NCBI RefSeq assembly: GCF_000963925.1
Contig: NZ_BAMV01000008.1
Location: 62,001 to 126,000, forward strand
DNA length: 64,000 bases
DNA from: Acetobacter cibinongensis
GTDB lineage: Bacteria; Pseudomonadota; Alphaproteobacteria; Acetobacterales; Acetobacteraceae
Direction of reading: 5' to 3'
The position numbers and the translations under genes are program-made. The stretch's first letter is position 1, and every line of letters begins with the position of its first letter. This document shows, one piece after another, positions 1 to 9,858 of the stretch. The notes below the pieces were generated by a model. It made no database searches. It was not told where the DNA came from and was given only the letters and a program-made list of their open reading frames with translations.

Positions 1-225
1 CTGCTGCAAAACCTCAAATTCTGCGGCTGCCAGCGTATAACGGCGCGTGCGCAGTGCATCAATGCCGTTATTATAAAGCGTTTCTGCCGAAGCAAGCTTT
101 GGGGGTGCCTGCTCCTTGTTGTGACCAAACAGGGCACAGCCCGAGAGGCCCAGAAGCAAACCAGCCGATGCCAGATGGCGAATACGGCAGCGAACGGAAA
201 GGGTATTAATAACGCTCACAGGCAT
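1..225 (-). CDS. bamD: Outer-membrane assembly lipoprotein BamD (5' part only)
   Basis: The first 75 codons are present and the gene runs off the window edge. The product starts with a short basic stretch, then a hydrophobic segment ending in a lipobox LSGC (Cys30), so it should be exported and lipid-anchored. The mature part begins with a short linker and then a TPR-like helix (AETLYNNGIDALRT). BamD is the essential lipoprotein of the BAM complex, which inserts beta-barrel proteins into the outer membrane. The position directly downstream of lpxC at the end of the dcw cluster is the usual place for bamD in alphaproteobacteria and supports the call. Only the N-terminus can be judged, so another TPR lipoprotein is not excluded. 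Confidence 0.75.
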   Translation of the reverse strand, partial: MPVSVINTLSVRCRIRHLASAGLLLGLSGCALFGHNKEQAPPKLASAETLYNNGIDALRTRRYTLAAAEFEVLQQ

Positions 226-318
226 CCCGGTTCTTCAATGTGAAGCAAGCTTTATAACACGCATAGCCGCCAAGAAAAGGGAAGGAAAGGGACTGCGTGC
301 GCTTTCTGGTATCTTGGG

Positions 319-1299
319 TCAGGCTGCTGAGCGTGCGGCCAAGGCTTTTGGCGGGACAAACCGCCATGCAGTGCGGTCAGCAAACAGGGCACGAAGCAAT
401 TGATTATTCAGGCCATGGCCTGAGCGGTGACCATAAAACCGAGCCCGAAGAGGAGCGCCAGCCAGATAAAGGTCTCCAACCGCGTCCATCATTTTGTGTC
501 GAATGAATTCGTCAGGTGAGCGGAGGCCAGCAGGGTTGAGAATCTGGTCATCATCAACCACGATAGCGTTTTCAAGCGAGCCACCACGTGCCAGCCCAGC
601 TTTGTGCAGGGCTTCAATTTCCTGACGTAGAGTAAAAGTGCGGCTGCGTGCCAGTTCATGGCGGAAGGTCTGGGGAGTGAGTTCCAGCGCAAAGTCCTGC
701 TTGCCGATGGCTTTGGCAGAAAACTCAATACCCAGAGACAGTTGCAGGTGAGGGATGGGGGCGGGGCGGAGTTCGACAAAGGCCCCGTTCTGTTCAACCC
801 GGACAGGGCGCAGAACTTCCACAAACTGGCGTGGTGCGTCCTGCGTCTTGCGGCCTGCACAATCTATCAGAAAAACGAAGTCCGCTGCAGAACCGTCAAA
901 CACCGGAATTTCCGGCCCATCGACCAGAATAAGGGCATTGTCTATGCCGCAACCGTGGAGAGCAGCCATAAGATGTTCGACAGTGGCAATGCGGTTCTGC
1001 GGGTTGCTGGCGTCGCCCAGAACCGTGCTCAAGCGCGTATCAACCACAGAGTCGAAACGGGCTGGAAGGGCTGGAGCACTTAAGTCCGTCCGTTGAAAAA
1101 CAATGCCGTGATGAACAGGTGCAGGCATAAGTGTAAGCTGTATTTGCGCACCGGTATGCAAACCAACGCCCACGCCTGTTATGGATTTCCCGAGCGTGTG
1201 CTGGAAAGAAGAAGCCGCCTTTGGCCTCAGCGTGGCTGGAACGGACACCGCTTCCGGTAATGCGGAAAGAGCGAGAGGTTCCATCAGCAAACTGTCCAT
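319..1299 (-). CDS. lpxC: UDP-3-O-acyl-N-acetylglucosamine deacetylase LpxC
   Basis: Catalyses the committed step of lipid A synthesis, a zinc-dependent deacetylation in the cytoplasm. The 326-residue product shows the family landmarks: the start of domain I (HTLGKSITGVGVGLHTG), the zinc-ligand motif VEHLMAALHG (His109), HKMMDAVGDLYLAG (second zinc His and the Asp) and GHRSGHGLNNQ near the C-terminus (catalytic His). An N-terminal extension of about 30 residues precedes the usual start. It follows ftsZ but is separated from it by a strong terminator, so it probably has its own promoter; a TTGACT element lies in the 149-bp spacer but no convincing -10 goes with it. Confidence 0.95.
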   Translation of the reverse strand: MDSLLMEPLALSALPEAVSVPATLRPKAASSFQHTLGKSITGVGVGLHTGAQIQLTLMPAPVHHGIVFQRTDLSAPALPARFDSVVDTRLSTVLGDASNPQNRIATVEHLMAALHGCGIDNALILVDGPEIPVFDGSAADFVFLIDCAGRKTQDAPRQFVEVLRPVRVEQNGAFVELRPAPIPHLQLSLGIEFSAKAIGKQDFALELTPQTFRHELARSRTFTLRQEIEALHKAGLARGGSLENAIVVDDDQILNPAGLRSPDEFIRHKMMDAVGDLYLAGAPLRARFYGHRSGHGLNNQLLRALFADRTAWRFVPPKALAARSAA

Positions 1300-1398
1300 G
1301 GTTCAGGCGGTATCCTGCAAAAATGAGAAACTGTGCAGCATAACGCTAACGGCCGGAGGATGTTCTGGCGAGTCAATGATTATTGCCGTCTGTTACAT

Positions 1399-1426
1399 AA
1401 AAAACGCGCTGCCAGAAGGCAGCGCG
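1399..1426 (-). terminator. Rho-independent terminator after ftsZ
   Basis: On the minus strand a perfect 9-bp stem CGCGCTGCC/GGCAGCGCG with a 4-base loop is followed directly by six T. It lies 23 bases past the ftsZ stop codon and separates ftsZ from lpxC. Confidence 0.88.
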
Positions 1427-1448
1427 CAGATGTGCCGTGCTAAAAATA

Positions 1449-2978
1449 TTAGCGGCGCAGGAAGGTTGGAATTTCCAGCCCTGCATCATCAGAGTCAGCC
1501 GGACGGATGCTCATGCTGCCATCAGACTGTTGGCCGGAAGAGCGAGCCTGCACAGCAGGTTCGGTCCGTTCGTCTGGAGCCGTGCTGCGGCGGAAAGCGC
1601 CGGTTACACGTCCGAACAGAGTGCGTGAGCCTGTCTGGGCGTTTTCTGGCAGGTAGGGGGAGCGCGGTGTTTCAGTGAACAGGCCAGCACGTGGCGATGC
1701 AGTGGGCTGTGGTGCTGGCTGCTGTGGCTGGTAAGCGGCAGAATGCGGTTGGCCGGGCGTGCTCTGTGCAGACGGGGGTACAGCATAGCCGCTCTGCTGG
1801 GGAGCAGAGGCATAAGCGGGCTGAACCGGCTGCGCAGGGCGAGGCTGTGCAGGCTGCTGCGCCGGGTTTTCAGTACGCTGTACGTGGGGTGCTGTAGCCT
1901 GCTGTGCCACGGTGTTTTCTGCGGCTTTAGGCGTTGCCGGTTTTTCAGAACCTGCATCGCTTTCCACAGACATCAGATGCAGACGGTCGCCTTTGGGGGG
2001 AGCGTTGGACGTATCAATACCGGTCGCCACAACAGAGACGCGTATCTTACCGTTCATGTTCTCATCAATGATGGAACCCCACTTCATATTGGCGTCAGCC
2101 GCAACTTCACGCTGAATGCGTTTTGCAGCTTCTTCAAATTCAAACAGGGTTATGTCTTCACCACCGGTAATATTCACCAGCAAGCCCTGTGCGCCAGACA
2201 TGGATGAATCTTCAAGCAGCGGGTTTGATATTGCAGCTTCGGCGGCTTCAATGGCGCGGTTTTCGCCTTCAGCTTCCCCGGTACCCATCATGGCTTTGCC
2301 CATCTCAGCCATAACGCTGCGGATGTCAGCAAAGTCCAGATTGATGTAGCCAGGGGCCATCATAAGGTCGGTAACCCCGCGTACACCCATATACAGCACA
2401 TGGTCAGCCAGTTTGTAGGCTTCCCGCAGAGTGGTGCGCTCGCTGGCAACACGGAACAAATTCTGGTTAGGAATGACAATCAGCGTATCAACATACTGCT
2501 GAAGTTCTTTGATGCCCTCATTGGCAAGACTGATGCGGCGCTTGCCTTCAAAGTCAAAAGGCTTGCTGACCACACCGACCGTCAGAATACCCCGTTCGCG
2601 GGCCAGACGGGCAATGACGGGCGCAGCCCCTGTACCTGTGCCGCCGCCCATGCCTGTGGTGATGAACACCATATGGGACCCATCAAGGTGCCGCGCTAAT
2701 TCATCCGCTGCTTCTTCTGCTGCTCCGCGCCCTACTTCCGGCTTTGCGCCTGCACCCAGCCCGTGGGTGAGGTGTGGGCCAAGCTGCACGCGCCGGTCAG
2801 CGCGGCTTTTTGCCAGGCTTTGTGTGTCGGTGTTGGCAACAACAAACTCGACCCCCTGCAAGTTGGACGCAATCATGTTGTCGACTGCGTTGGTACCGCC
2901 GCCGCCAACACCAATCACCGTAATGCGGGGTGAAAAATCAGCGTGGGTCTGGGGTGGGACGGTCAGGTTGAGGGTCAT
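1449..2978 (-). CDS. ftsZ: Cell division GTPase FtsZ
   Basis: Tubulin-like GTPase that forms the cytokinetic ring. The 509-residue product has the N-terminal nucleotide-binding segment ([15 protein letters not shown], about 21-35), the tubulin signature GGGTGTG (111-117) and the T7-loop motif NLDFAD (213-218). A long Gln/Pro/Ala-rich linker of about 150 residues follows, then the conserved C-terminal peptide LEIPTFLRR (501-509), which binds FtsA and other partners. The long linker accounts for its size relative to the roughly 380-residue E. coli protein and is typical of alphaproteobacteria. The ATG is preceded by a GGGAG ribosome site. It is the only division gene here with an evident promoter of its own, in the 87-bp gap after ftsA. 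Confidence 0.98.
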   Translation of the reverse strand: MTLNLTVPPQTHADFSPRITVIGVGGGGTNAVDNMIASNLQGVEFVVANTDTQSLAKSRADRRVQLGPHLTHGLGAGAKPEVGRGAAEEAADELARHLDGSHMVFITTGMGGGTGTGAAPVIARLARERGILTVGVVSKPFDFEGKRRISLANEGIKELQQYVDTLIVIPNQNLFRVASERTTLREAYKLADHVLYMGVRGVTDLMMAPGYINLDFADIRSVMAEMGKAMMGTGEAEGENRAIEAAEAAISNPLLEDSSMSGAQGLLVNITGGEDITLFEFEEAAKRIQREVAADANMKWGSIIDENMNGKIRVSVVATGIDTSNAPPKGDRLHLMSVESDAGSEKPATPKAAENTVAQQATAPHVQRTENPAQQPAQPRPAQPVQPAYASAPQQSGYAVPPSAQSTPGQPHSAAYQPQQPAPQPTASPRAGLFTETPRSPYLPENAQTGSRTLFGRVTGAFRRSTAPDERTEPAVQARSSGQQSDGSMSIRPADSDDAGLEIPTFLRR

Positions 2979-3039
2979 TTAAAGTCTCCCGAAGAGCGGC
3001 AGCAGGCTTGCGTTGTTTTTCTTGATGGATACAAAGCAG

Positions 3040-3069
3040 ACTATATTAGCAGTTGAGCAAGTGTATCAA
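3040..3069 (-). promoter_or_regulatory. Candidate sigma-70 promoter for ftsZ
   Basis: On the minus strand TTGATA (3064-3069) and TATAGT (3040-3045) are spaced by 18 bp. The -35 element overlaps the last codons of ftsA. This predicts a transcript start near 3033 and a 5' leader of about 55 bases. It would let FtsZ be made independently of the long upstream transcript. Confidence 0.6.
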
Positions 3070-4496
3070 ACTTTTTCACGAATAAAAGCAACGAGTTTTT
3101 GTAAAAAACCAGAAGGTGGCGCTTCCCTAAACTCTACATCGCCAAAAGGTCGTTCAGCACTGGCCGCCCAGGAGAGCAGGCCTGCGGCGGTTGCAAACCC
3201 TGCGGCTGCGGCAGTTTTTTCCGGCAGGCCAATAATATGTTTGGGACGCCCAAGCCGGACCGTGCGTGTAAAGGAGGGGCCATGCCGCCCTTTTGTAGCC
3301 GGTGAGCCAAGAATACGCTCTGCCAGAGGGCGCATGCCATCAAGGAGAGAGGCCCCGCCGGTCAGCACAATGCGGCCACTTGCGGCATTACCCAAGCCTG
3401 CGCCATCCAGTTTTTCCCGCACCAGTTCAAGCGTTTCCTCCATGCGGGGGCGGATGATACGGCCTAGCTGCGCACGGGAGATCTGCTCAAAATGCGGTAC
3501 ATCGTTACCAAGCAGTTCCACGGTCAGCAGTTCATCTTCAACATCAGAAGAAAGATCAGCGCTGCCATAAACGGTTTTCAGGCGCTCGGCATTTTCAAGC
3601 GACGTGCTGAGACCGCGTGCGATATCACGCGTCACATGCAGGCCCCCCACGCCAATCTGTGCAGTATGCAGGATCTGGCCTTCTCCAAAAACCGCCAGAG
3701 AGGTTGTGCCACCGCCCATTTCAATCACCGTGGTGCCGAGCTCTCGCTCATCCGCATCCAGCACGGACAGGCCGGAGGCCATGGGGGAGGAGACCAGGGC
3801 TTCCAGTTTCAGTTCGGCCCGGCTCAGAACGGTCTGGAGGTTGAGGAGCGCTGTGGAAGCGGCATCAATAATATGCAGGCGGGCCTTCAGGGTTTCGCAG
3901 AGATGGCCGCGTGGGTCAGCAACGTTCTCCGTATCATCCACCGTGAAATCAATGGGCAGCGTGTGCACAACATCGCGGCCTTCCACGGTGGCCTGCACGC
4001 GGCCTTCCGTTACAACGCGGCGAATATCGGCTTCCGTCACCACGCGACCGCCAACGGGCCAGCGCACATTGAACAGACGGCTGGCCGGATGACCACAGGA
4101 GAGGTTCACCACAACCCGATCTATGGTACGCTCGGCCATCATCTCGGCCTGCCCCACGGTGGCACGAATGGCGGCTTCAGCCTTGTGCAGGTCAGTTATG
4201 GCGCCGTTCCGAATACCATCGGACCGCCGCCATCCACAGCCGACAACGCGCAGCATACCATTAGGCTCGCCCTTGCCGATCAGACAGGTAATCTTGGTCG
4301 ACCCGATATCGAGCACCGCCGCATAACCGTTCCGCCATGTGCGCTGACGTTTGTTGGCTTCAGAGGGCGGGAGCGGGAGTGAGCCATCCCCACCACTCAT
4401 CAGCAAACCCGAAGAGTTGGTGGTCTGGGGTGTTTTTTTTGCGGACCGACCCCCGAGAGAAAAAGTGGGAGAGGCAGAGCGTGTGCGGTCGGTCAT
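3066..4496 (-). CDS. ftsA: Cell division protein FtsA
   Basis: Actin-like ATPase that tethers FtsZ to the inner membrane. The 476-residue product has the opening actin-fold strand (AAVLDIGSTKITCLIG, about 60-75), the phosphate-2 type motif VIEMGGGTTSLAVF and the adenosine-binding segment RIVLTGGASLLDGM. It ends in an amphipathic membrane-targeting helix (GFLQKLVAFIREKV). About 50 residues precede the usual start and are Ser/Gly/Pro-rich, longer than in E. coli FtsA (420 residues). The start codon overlaps the ftsQ stop by 4 bases, implying translational coupling. Confidence 0.95.
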   Translation of the reverse strand: MTDRTRSASPTFSLGGRSAKKTPQTTNSSGLLMSGGDGSLPLPPSEANKRQRTWRNGYAAVLDIGSTKITCLIGKGEPNGMLRVVGCGWRRSDGIRNGAITDLHKAEAAIRATVGQAEMMAERTIDRVVVNLSCGHPASRLFNVRWPVGGRVVTEADIRRVVTEGRVQATVEGRDVVHTLPIDFTVDDTENVADPRGHLCETLKARLHIIDAASTALLNLQTVLSRAELKLEALVSSPMASGLSVLDADERELGTTVIEMGGGTTSLAVFGEGQILHTAQIGVGGLHVTRDIARGLSTSLENAERLKTVYGSADLSSDVEDELLTVELLGNDVPHFEQISRAQLGRIIRPRMEETLELVREKLDGAGLGNAASGRIVLTGGASLLDGMRPLAERILGSPATKGRHGPSFTRTVRLGRPKHIIGLPEKTAAAAGFATAAGLLSWAASAERPFGDVEFREAPPSGFLQKLVAFIREKV

Positions 4497-5404
4497 TGTG
4501 GGCGTCCCGGTATGGGCGGTGAGGGGTGGCTGGGTTTGGTAGGGGCTGCTGCGTCTACGCCCGGTTTGGCCTGTGCGGCTTCTTCCGGGGTGACCTCAGG
4601 TGGTTTTTCACGAATGGTCAGGCGGTCTGGCAGGCGCATGTCAATCAGCACAACGGGTCTATCCAGAAGCTGGTCGCTGGCTTGGTAGCGTGCCAACCGG
4701 TGAATGGCAGGCACTTCCTCGCCCTCTGGTAAAAGCACGGTGGCACCCGCCTTGAGCGTCAGGTCCCACCGGCGGTTGCTCACCCGCACTGCGGCTGTAA
4801 CGCGGTTCCGCACCTCTGGCTCTTGGGAGAGGGCATCAATAAGGGCGGATGCTGGCTCGTTCGCACCGTCTCCCACCACAAGGGGGAGTTTGGTGAAGGC
4901 TTCTGCATCCTTACCTGTCATGCCCTGATCCGGCACACGGTTACCCTGCCGATCTATCAGAACAAAATGGCCCTGATGCTGCCAAACGGCAAAAGGGGGA
5001 CGCTCAGTAATATGAACATCAATTTCACCCGACAAATGCCGCTCAACCACCACATGGTCCACAAAAGGCAGGGCATTCAGGCGGTCACGGGCTTCTGCAA
5101 CACTGAAATTCAGGACCGGGTCCCCAATGGAGACGCCGAGCGCTTTGTGAATGGCGTCATCACTCGTCAGTTGTACGCCATCCACCTTGATAGCCGTGAT
5201 GCGTAACGGCATTTTGCCGACAATCTGTGCCCATAAGGGGGCCAGCCGTTCCTGTGTGCCGGGTTTTTGCAGGTAAACATAAGCGCCACCTCCCACAGCT
5301 GCCAGCACCAGCAGCCCGATGAACGGGCGCAGCAGGCGCTTCTGCCTACGGGCAAAAAGCCCGATGGATGACGGACGGTCTGGTGGGGTTGGGGTGGGTC
5401 TCAT
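4493..5404 (-). CDS. ftsQ: Cell division protein FtsQ
   Basis: Bitopic divisome protein linking early and late division proteins. The 303-residue product has a cytoplasmic basic segment, one membrane helix at about 27-45 and a periplasmic POTRA domain beginning MPLRITAIKVDGVQLTSDDAI (about 65-85). The FtsQ/DivIB beta domain follows, containing RRWDLTLKAGATVLLP. The C-terminal 40 residues are Pro/Ala-rich and probably disordered. It overlaps ddl upstream and ftsA downstream by 4 bases each, in the standard ddl-ftsQ-ftsA order. Confidence 0.93.
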   Translation of the reverse strand: MRPTPTPPDRPSSIGLFARRQKRLLRPFIGLLVLAAVGGGAYVYLQKPGTQERLAPLWAQIVGKMPLRITAIKVDGVQLTSDDAIHKALGVSIGDPVLNFSVAEARDRLNALPFVDHVVVERHLSGEIDVHITERPPFAVWQHQGHFVLIDRQGNRVPDQGMTGKDAEAFTKLPLVVGDGANEPASALIDALSQEPEVRNRVTAAVRVSNRRWDLTLKAGATVLLPEGEEVPAIHRLARYQASDQLLDRPVVLIDMRLPDRLTIREKPPEVTPEEAAQAKPGVDAAAPTKPSHPSPPIPGRPQ

Positions 5405-6342
5405 TCGCGGCAGGTTGCCTGATCAACCAGCCAGCCGCACAAGTCCGGATAGCTGATGCCACAATAGGCAGCCTGTTCTGGCAGCAGAGAGGTTGCTGTC
5501 ATACCGGGCTGGGTGTTGACCTCAAGCAGAATAAGGCGGGCCGGGCCGGGGCCAGTATCATCCAACCGGAAGTCAGAGCGTGAGGCACCCGAGCAGCCCA
5601 GCGCCTGATGCGCCGCAACAGAAATGGCGCAGGCCTGTTCCGCAATCTCCGGGTCAATCTGGGCTGGCAGAACATGGGCAGACCCGCCTGCCGTGTATTT
5701 GGCGGCGTAGTCATAAAAATCATGCCCAGCGCCGGGCGTGGGCGTGATGTCTGTGACCGTCAGGGCGCGGTCTCCCATAACGCCAACAGTTATTTCGCGG
5801 CCCGGTATAAACTCCTCAACCAGCGCGTGTGGCCCATAATGCCAGTTCTCAACAATGCTGTGACGGGCGTTAGAGCCTTCACGCACAATGGATACGCCAA
5901 CGGAAGAGCCCTCGCTAAGAGGTTTTACCACGTAAGGCATAGGCAGAGGGTCGGCTTTGGTCAGGTCTTCTATGCGAATAACCTTGCCCTCTGCTACCGG
6001 CAGCTTGGCGGCAAGGAAAACGGCGCGAGCCGCAGCTTTATCCATAGCGGTAGCGGAGGCCCGTACGCCGGAGTGCGTGTAAGGCAGGCCCATCCAGTCC
6101 AGAATGCCCTGAATACACCCGTCTTCCCCAAACTGACCGTGTAATGCGTTAAACACAACGTCCGGTTTCTGCTCTTTAAGCTGCGCCACAAGCACACCAA
6201 GGTCTGCCCCGGCGTCCAGAGCGGTCACGGTGTGGCCGAGGGAGCTAAGGGCTTCCACCACATTCCTGCCAGAAGAAAGACTGACCTCCCGCTCGGATGA
6301 AATGCCACCCATCAGGACAGTAACCCGTTTGCCGGTGCTCAT
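5401..6342 (-). CDS. ddl: D-alanine--D-alanine ligase
   Basis: Joins two D-alanines using ATP to make the dipeptide added by MurF. The 313-residue product is an ATP-grasp enzyme: N-terminal VLMGGISSEREVSLSSG, the Gly-rich ATP lid region PLSEGSSVGVSIV, and the metal/ATP-binding C-terminal segment LLEVNTQPGMTATSLLPEQA. Length matches DdlB enzymes. It sits between murB and ftsQ with 4-base overlaps on both sides. Confidence 0.96.
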   Translation of the reverse strand: MSTGKRVTVLMGGISSEREVSLSSGRNVVEALSSLGHTVTALDAGADLGVLVAQLKEQKPDVVFNALHGQFGEDGCIQGILDWMGLPYTHSGVRASATAMDKAAARAVFLAAKLPVAEGKVIRIEDLTKADPLPMPYVVKPLSEGSSVGVSIVREGSNARHSIVENWHYGPHALVEEFIPGREITVGVMGDRALTVTDITPTPGAGHDFYDYAAKYTAGGSAHVLPAQIDPEIAEQACAISVAAHQALGCSGASRSDFRLDDTGPGPARLILLEVNTQPGMTATSLLPEQAAYCGISYPDLCGWLVDQATCRE

Positions 6343-7277
6343 GCGCTTACTCCGGTTTTGCCAATCCGCTTTATTTCCCAGTGCAACGTGACGCCGGAAT
6401 GCTGGGCTACGCGCTTACGCACGTCTTCTCCCAAGGCTTCCAGATCAGCAGCTGTTGCCGTGCCGGTGTTAATGAGGAAGTTGCAGTGTTTTTCACTCAC
6501 CTGTGCGCCGCCTAGGGTCAGGCCACGGCATCCTGCATCATCAATCAACTGCCAGGCCTTGCGTTGTGAGTCCTCGGGAGCAGGATTGCGGAAGGTGGAG
6601 CCGCCTGTTCTGGCCCGGACCGGCTGGGATTGCTCACGCGCGGCACGGACCTCGGCAATGCGGGCGGCCACATCGGAAGGCTGAGCCGGTGTGCCGCGCA
6701 GGCGTGCGCGTGTTACCAAGGCCCCTTCCGGCAGATTGGAGCGGCGATAGCCAAATTTCAGGGCGCTGGAGTCCAGTGTCATAATGCTGCCATCACGGGT
6801 CACAATTTCGGCCCAGTCCAGCACGGCAGCCATGTCGGACCCATAAGCTCCGGCATTCATGCGCACCGCCCCGCCAATGGAGCCGGGAATACCAGCCAGA
6901 AATTCCAGCCCTGCCAAACCGGCCTGCGCAGCATGTTCTGCTACCGTGGCATCAAGGCAGGCGGCGCCTACAACCAAACCATCGGCTTCCACTACAACAT
7001 CAGCAAAACCACGCGCCAAGCGCACAACAATACCGTCTATGCCGCCGTCACGGACAATCACGTTGGAGCAGGCACCCAGTGCCATGACGGGCAGTTCTGG
7101 TGACAGTTTCTGCATGACCTCAGCAAGGTCCTGCGTATCTGCTGGCTGGAACAACCATTCCGCCGCCCCGCCAACACGGAACCATGTGCGCGGGCCAAGT
7201 GGTGCGTTGGCAGTTACACGCCCCCGTGTGCCAGCAAAGGCCTTTTCAACCAGAGCGCTCAGGTCTGGTGCTGTCAT
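6339..7277 (-). CDS. murB: UDP-N-acetylenolpyruvoylglucosamine reductase MurB
   Basis: FAD-dependent, NADPH-using reductase that forms UDP-MurNAc. The ATG at 7277 was chosen because it overlaps the murC stop by 4 bases (ATGA), as at neighbouring junctions, and begins right before the conserved domain; an upstream extension to 7370 has no support. The 312-residue protein shows the FAD-binding motif [31 protein letters not shown], the catalytic-serine motif GGSTFRNP and the C-terminal [11 protein letters not shown]. The short form fits type II MurB. Confidence 0.95.
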   Translation of the reverse strand: MTAPDLSALVEKAFAGTRGRVTANAPLGPRTWFRVGGAAEWLFQPADTQDLAEVMQKLSPELPVMALGACSNVIVRDGGIDGIVVRLARGFADVVVEADGLVVGAACLDATVAEHAAQAGLAGLEFLAGIPGSIGGAVRMNAGAYGSDMAAVLDWAEIVTRDGSIMTLDSSALKFGYRRSNLPEGALVTRARLRGTPAQPSDVAARIAEVRAAREQSQPVRARTGGSTFRNPAPEDSQRKAWQLIDDAGCRGLTLGGAQVSEKHCNFLINTGTATAADLEALGEDVRKRVAQHSGVTLHWEIKRIGKTGVSA

Positions 7278-8707
7278 GCTGCGTGTCCGCCTTTGTTCTG
7301 GGCCTGCAGGGCAGCAAGCTGTTCCGGCAGGGCCTGCGCCCAATTGGTAATGGTGCCAGCCCCAAGGCACACAACATAATCACCCGGTTTGGCAATGGCA
7401 TTCACCATTTCTGCCAGGTGGTCAGGGCTGGAGAGCGGCACAACGGACCGGTGGCCACGTTCACGCAGGCCCTCAATCAGCTTGTCACGGCTGATACCCT
7501 CAATGGGGTCTTCGCCCGCAGCATAAACATCAGACACAATGACCGTGTCTGCATCGTTCATGCAGGTGCAGAAGTCGTTAAACAGCATTTGCAGGCGGGA
7601 ATAGCGGTGGGGCTGCATAACGGCAATGACGTTTCTGGCACCGGCCTGCCGGGCAGCTTTAAGCACAGCAGCAATTTCGACCGGGTGGTGGCCGTAATCG
7701 TCAATAACAGTAATGCCCCCGGTCTCACCCGTGCGGGTAAAGCGGCGTTTGACACCCCGGAAGGCTGCCAGCCCCGAGCGGATTACATCATCACTGATAT
7801 CCATCTCCGTTGCCACGGCAATGGCGGCAAGCGCGTTCTGTACGTTGTGAGAACCCAGCATAGGCAGGCGGAACGGCCCAGCCTTACGGGTGCGGCGGGT
7901 GACGCGGTCTGTCAGCGTGACTTCAAACGTTGCCCCCATTTTATCCGTAATCAGCTTTTCTGCCCGTACATCCGCCTGCGGGGAGAACCCATAGGTAACA
8001 ATGCGGTGGTCAGACAGGCGCGGGATCATCTGCTGCACGGCAGGGTGATCAATACACAGCACGGCAAAGCCATAGAACGGCACGTTGGAGACAAACTGAT
8101 CATAGGCTGCTTCCATAGCCTCGGCAGTGCCCCAGTGGTCCAGATGTTCCGGGTCCATGTTGGTCACAACTGAGATGACCGCTGGCAGGCGCAGGAACGA
8201 GCCATCGCTCTCATCTGCCTCGGCAACCATCCAGTCCCCTTTGCCCATGCGCGTATTGGTGCCGTAGGCCTCAATAATACCGCCATTAATTACGGTCGGG
8301 TCGAGTTGTGCGGCTTCCAGCACAGCAGCAACAAGGCTGGTGGTTGTGGTTTTGCCATGTGTGCCGCCAATGGCTACGGACCAGCGCAGGCGCATAAGCT
8401 CGGCCAGCATTTCTGCGCGGCGTACAACCGGAATCAGGCGGCTGCGGGCGGCAACAACTTCCGGGTTGTTACGGCTGACAGCGGTGGAGATAACCACCAC
8501 CTGTGCGTTGCCAAGGTTTTCTGCATCGTGACCGATAAAGATAGGAATACCAGCGGCCCGTAGGCGTTTGACGTTCGCGTTTTCAGCAATATCGGACCCC
8601 TGTACGGAATAGCCCAGCATGCACAGCACCTCAGCAATGCCAGACATGCCAATGCCCCCAATGCCCACAAAGTGAATGGTGCCAATGGAAAGGGGCAGGG
8701 CTCTCAT
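7274..8707 (-). CDS. murC: UDP-N-acetylmuramate--L-alanine ligase MurC
   Basis: Adds L-Ala to UDP-MurNAc with ATP, the first peptide-stem step. The chosen ATG overlaps the murG stop by 4 bases, giving 477 residues that begin [20 protein letters not shown]. Present are the N-terminal dinucleotide-like glycine loop (GIGGIGMSG, about 15-23), the ATP loop [12 protein letters not shown] and the C-terminal ligase domain ([16 protein letters not shown]). Upstream in-frame codons to 8773 look non-homologous and were discarded. Confidence 0.96.
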   Translation of the reverse strand: MRALPLSIGTIHFVGIGGIGMSGIAEVLCMLGYSVQGSDIAENANVKRLRAAGIPIFIGHDAENLGNAQVVVISTAVSRNNPEVVAARSRLIPVVRRAEMLAELMRLRWSVAIGGTHGKTTTTSLVAAVLEAAQLDPTVINGGIIEAYGTNTRMGKGDWMVAEADESDGSFLRLPAVISVVTNMDPEHLDHWGTAEAMEAAYDQFVSNVPFYGFAVLCIDHPAVQQMIPRLSDHRIVTYGFSPQADVRAEKLITDKMGATFEVTLTDRVTRRTRKAGPFRLPMLGSHNVQNALAAIAVATEMDISDDVIRSGLAAFRGVKRRFTRTGETGGITVIDDYGHHPVEIAAVLKAARQAGARNVIAVMQPHRYSRLQMLFNDFCTCMNDADTVIVSDVYAAGEDPIEGISRDKLIEGLRERGHRSVVPLSSPDHLAEMVNAIAKPGDYVVCLGAGTITNWAQALPEQLAALQAQNKGGHAA

Positions 8708-9858
8708 GTTCTGGACTCCGTGTGGCTGGCTTGAGGTGTTGGGGCGGCGGGCGAGGGGGAAAGATGCAAACATTCTTCTACACAGTCGGCCAGACGGGTG
8801 GCGGCGTCAGGTTTGGCAAGGGCAGCGGCTGCTGCCGCAGCACGGGCCAGCTCGTCTGGCGAGGTGAACAGCTCTGTCAGGCGGCTGGCCAGAGCTGTAG
8901 GGGTAAAGTCGGGCTGGCGTATCATCCAGCCTGCACCGGCAGTGGTGATGGCGCGGGCGTTTTCGGTCTGCTCATCACTCGCGGCAATGGGAAGCGGCAC
9001 CATGATGGACGGACGGCCAGCAGCGGTTAGCTCTGCCACGGAAGACCCTCCAGCACGGCCAATGACCAGATGGGCGGTGCGGAGCAGATCCGGCACATCG
9101 TTCAGGAATGGTTCAATACGGGCCTGAATGCCCATTTTGGCATAAGCGGCCCGTACTTCATCCAGATCTGCCTTGCGGGCCTGCTGCGTTACCCGAAGCC
9201 GGGTGCGTATGGCTTCCGGCAGGCGGCCCAAAGCGTCTGGCACAACCTGAGCAAACACCGTAGCCCCGAGAGACCCGCCCCATACCAACAGAGAAATGGT
9301 CTCAGCCGGAGGGGTGAAGCCTTCTCCGGCCAGAGCGGCAATGGGGGGGCGTACAGGCATACCGGTGAAAACGGTTTTGGCCCCGATCGGCAGCTTGGCA
9401 ACCGATGCGTAGGACGTGGCAATAACATTGGCAAAGCGTGACAGCACAGCGTTGGCCTTGCCCAGTACAGCATTGCCTTCATGAATAATCAGGACCGGAT
9501 GGTTCTGGCCCAGAAGCCGCGCACCCAGCAGGGGCGGAACAGACGGGTAGCCACCAAAACCAATGACCGCATCTGGCTTGAGTGTTGCCAGAATGGACCT
9601 GGCTTTCCAGGCACTTGCAAGCAGGGTAAGCCCAGCCTTAAGTGCACGCACCGGGCCACGCCCCGCAACACCTGCCCCGCGCAGTACATATTGCGGGCCG
9701 TTGGCAAATACGCCTTCTGTACGTGTGCCTGCGCGCTCATCGGTCATGAGAACGAGTGTGTGGCCGCGGGCAGCCAGTGCCTCAGCCAGAGCTTGTGCCG
9801 GAAAAAAATGTCCGCCCGTGCCGCCAGCGGCAATCACAATGGTCCGTGGGTTGCTCAT
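8704..9858 (-). CDS. murG: Lipid II synthase MurG (GlcNAc transferase)
   Basis: Transfers GlcNAc from UDP-GlcNAc to lipid I on the inner face of the membrane. The 384-residue GT28 enzyme has the N-terminal lipid-side glycine loop ([19 protein letters not shown], about 10-28), a second G-loop ([13 protein letters not shown]) and the UDP-GlcNAc segment [25 protein letters not shown]. The last 20 residues are Pro/Ala/Ser-rich. It is coupled by 4-base overlaps to ftsW upstream and murC downstream. Confidence 0.96.
   Translation of the reverse strand: MSNPRTIVIAAGGTGGHFFPAQALAEALAARGHTLVLMTDERAGTRTEGVFANGPQYVLRGAGVAGRGPVRALKAGLTLLASAWKARSILATLKPDAVIGFGGYPSVPPLLGARLLGQNHPVLIIHEGNAVLGKANAVLSRFANVIATSYASVAKLPIGAKTVFTGMPVRPPIAALAGEGFTPPAETISLLVWGGSLGATVFAQVVPDALGRLPEAIRTRLRVTQQARKADLDEVRAAYAKMGIQARIEPFLNDVPDLLRTAHLVIGRAGGSSVAELTAAGRPSIMVPLPIAASDEQTENARAITTAGAGWMIRQPDFTPTALASRLTELFTSPDELARAAAAAAALAKPDAATRLADCVEECLHLSPSPAAPTPQASHTESRT

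Noticed and set aside
1300-1398. Promoter for lpxC from a TTGACT element
   Set aside because: No acceptable -10 at 16-18 bp; kept only as a remark.
3492-4382. 296-codon open frame antisense to ftsA
   Set aside because: Histidine- and glycine-rich shadow frame over a certain gene.
7184-8173. 329-codon open frame antisense to murC and murB
   Set aside because: Both minus-strand genes are certain and the antisense translation is compositionally odd.
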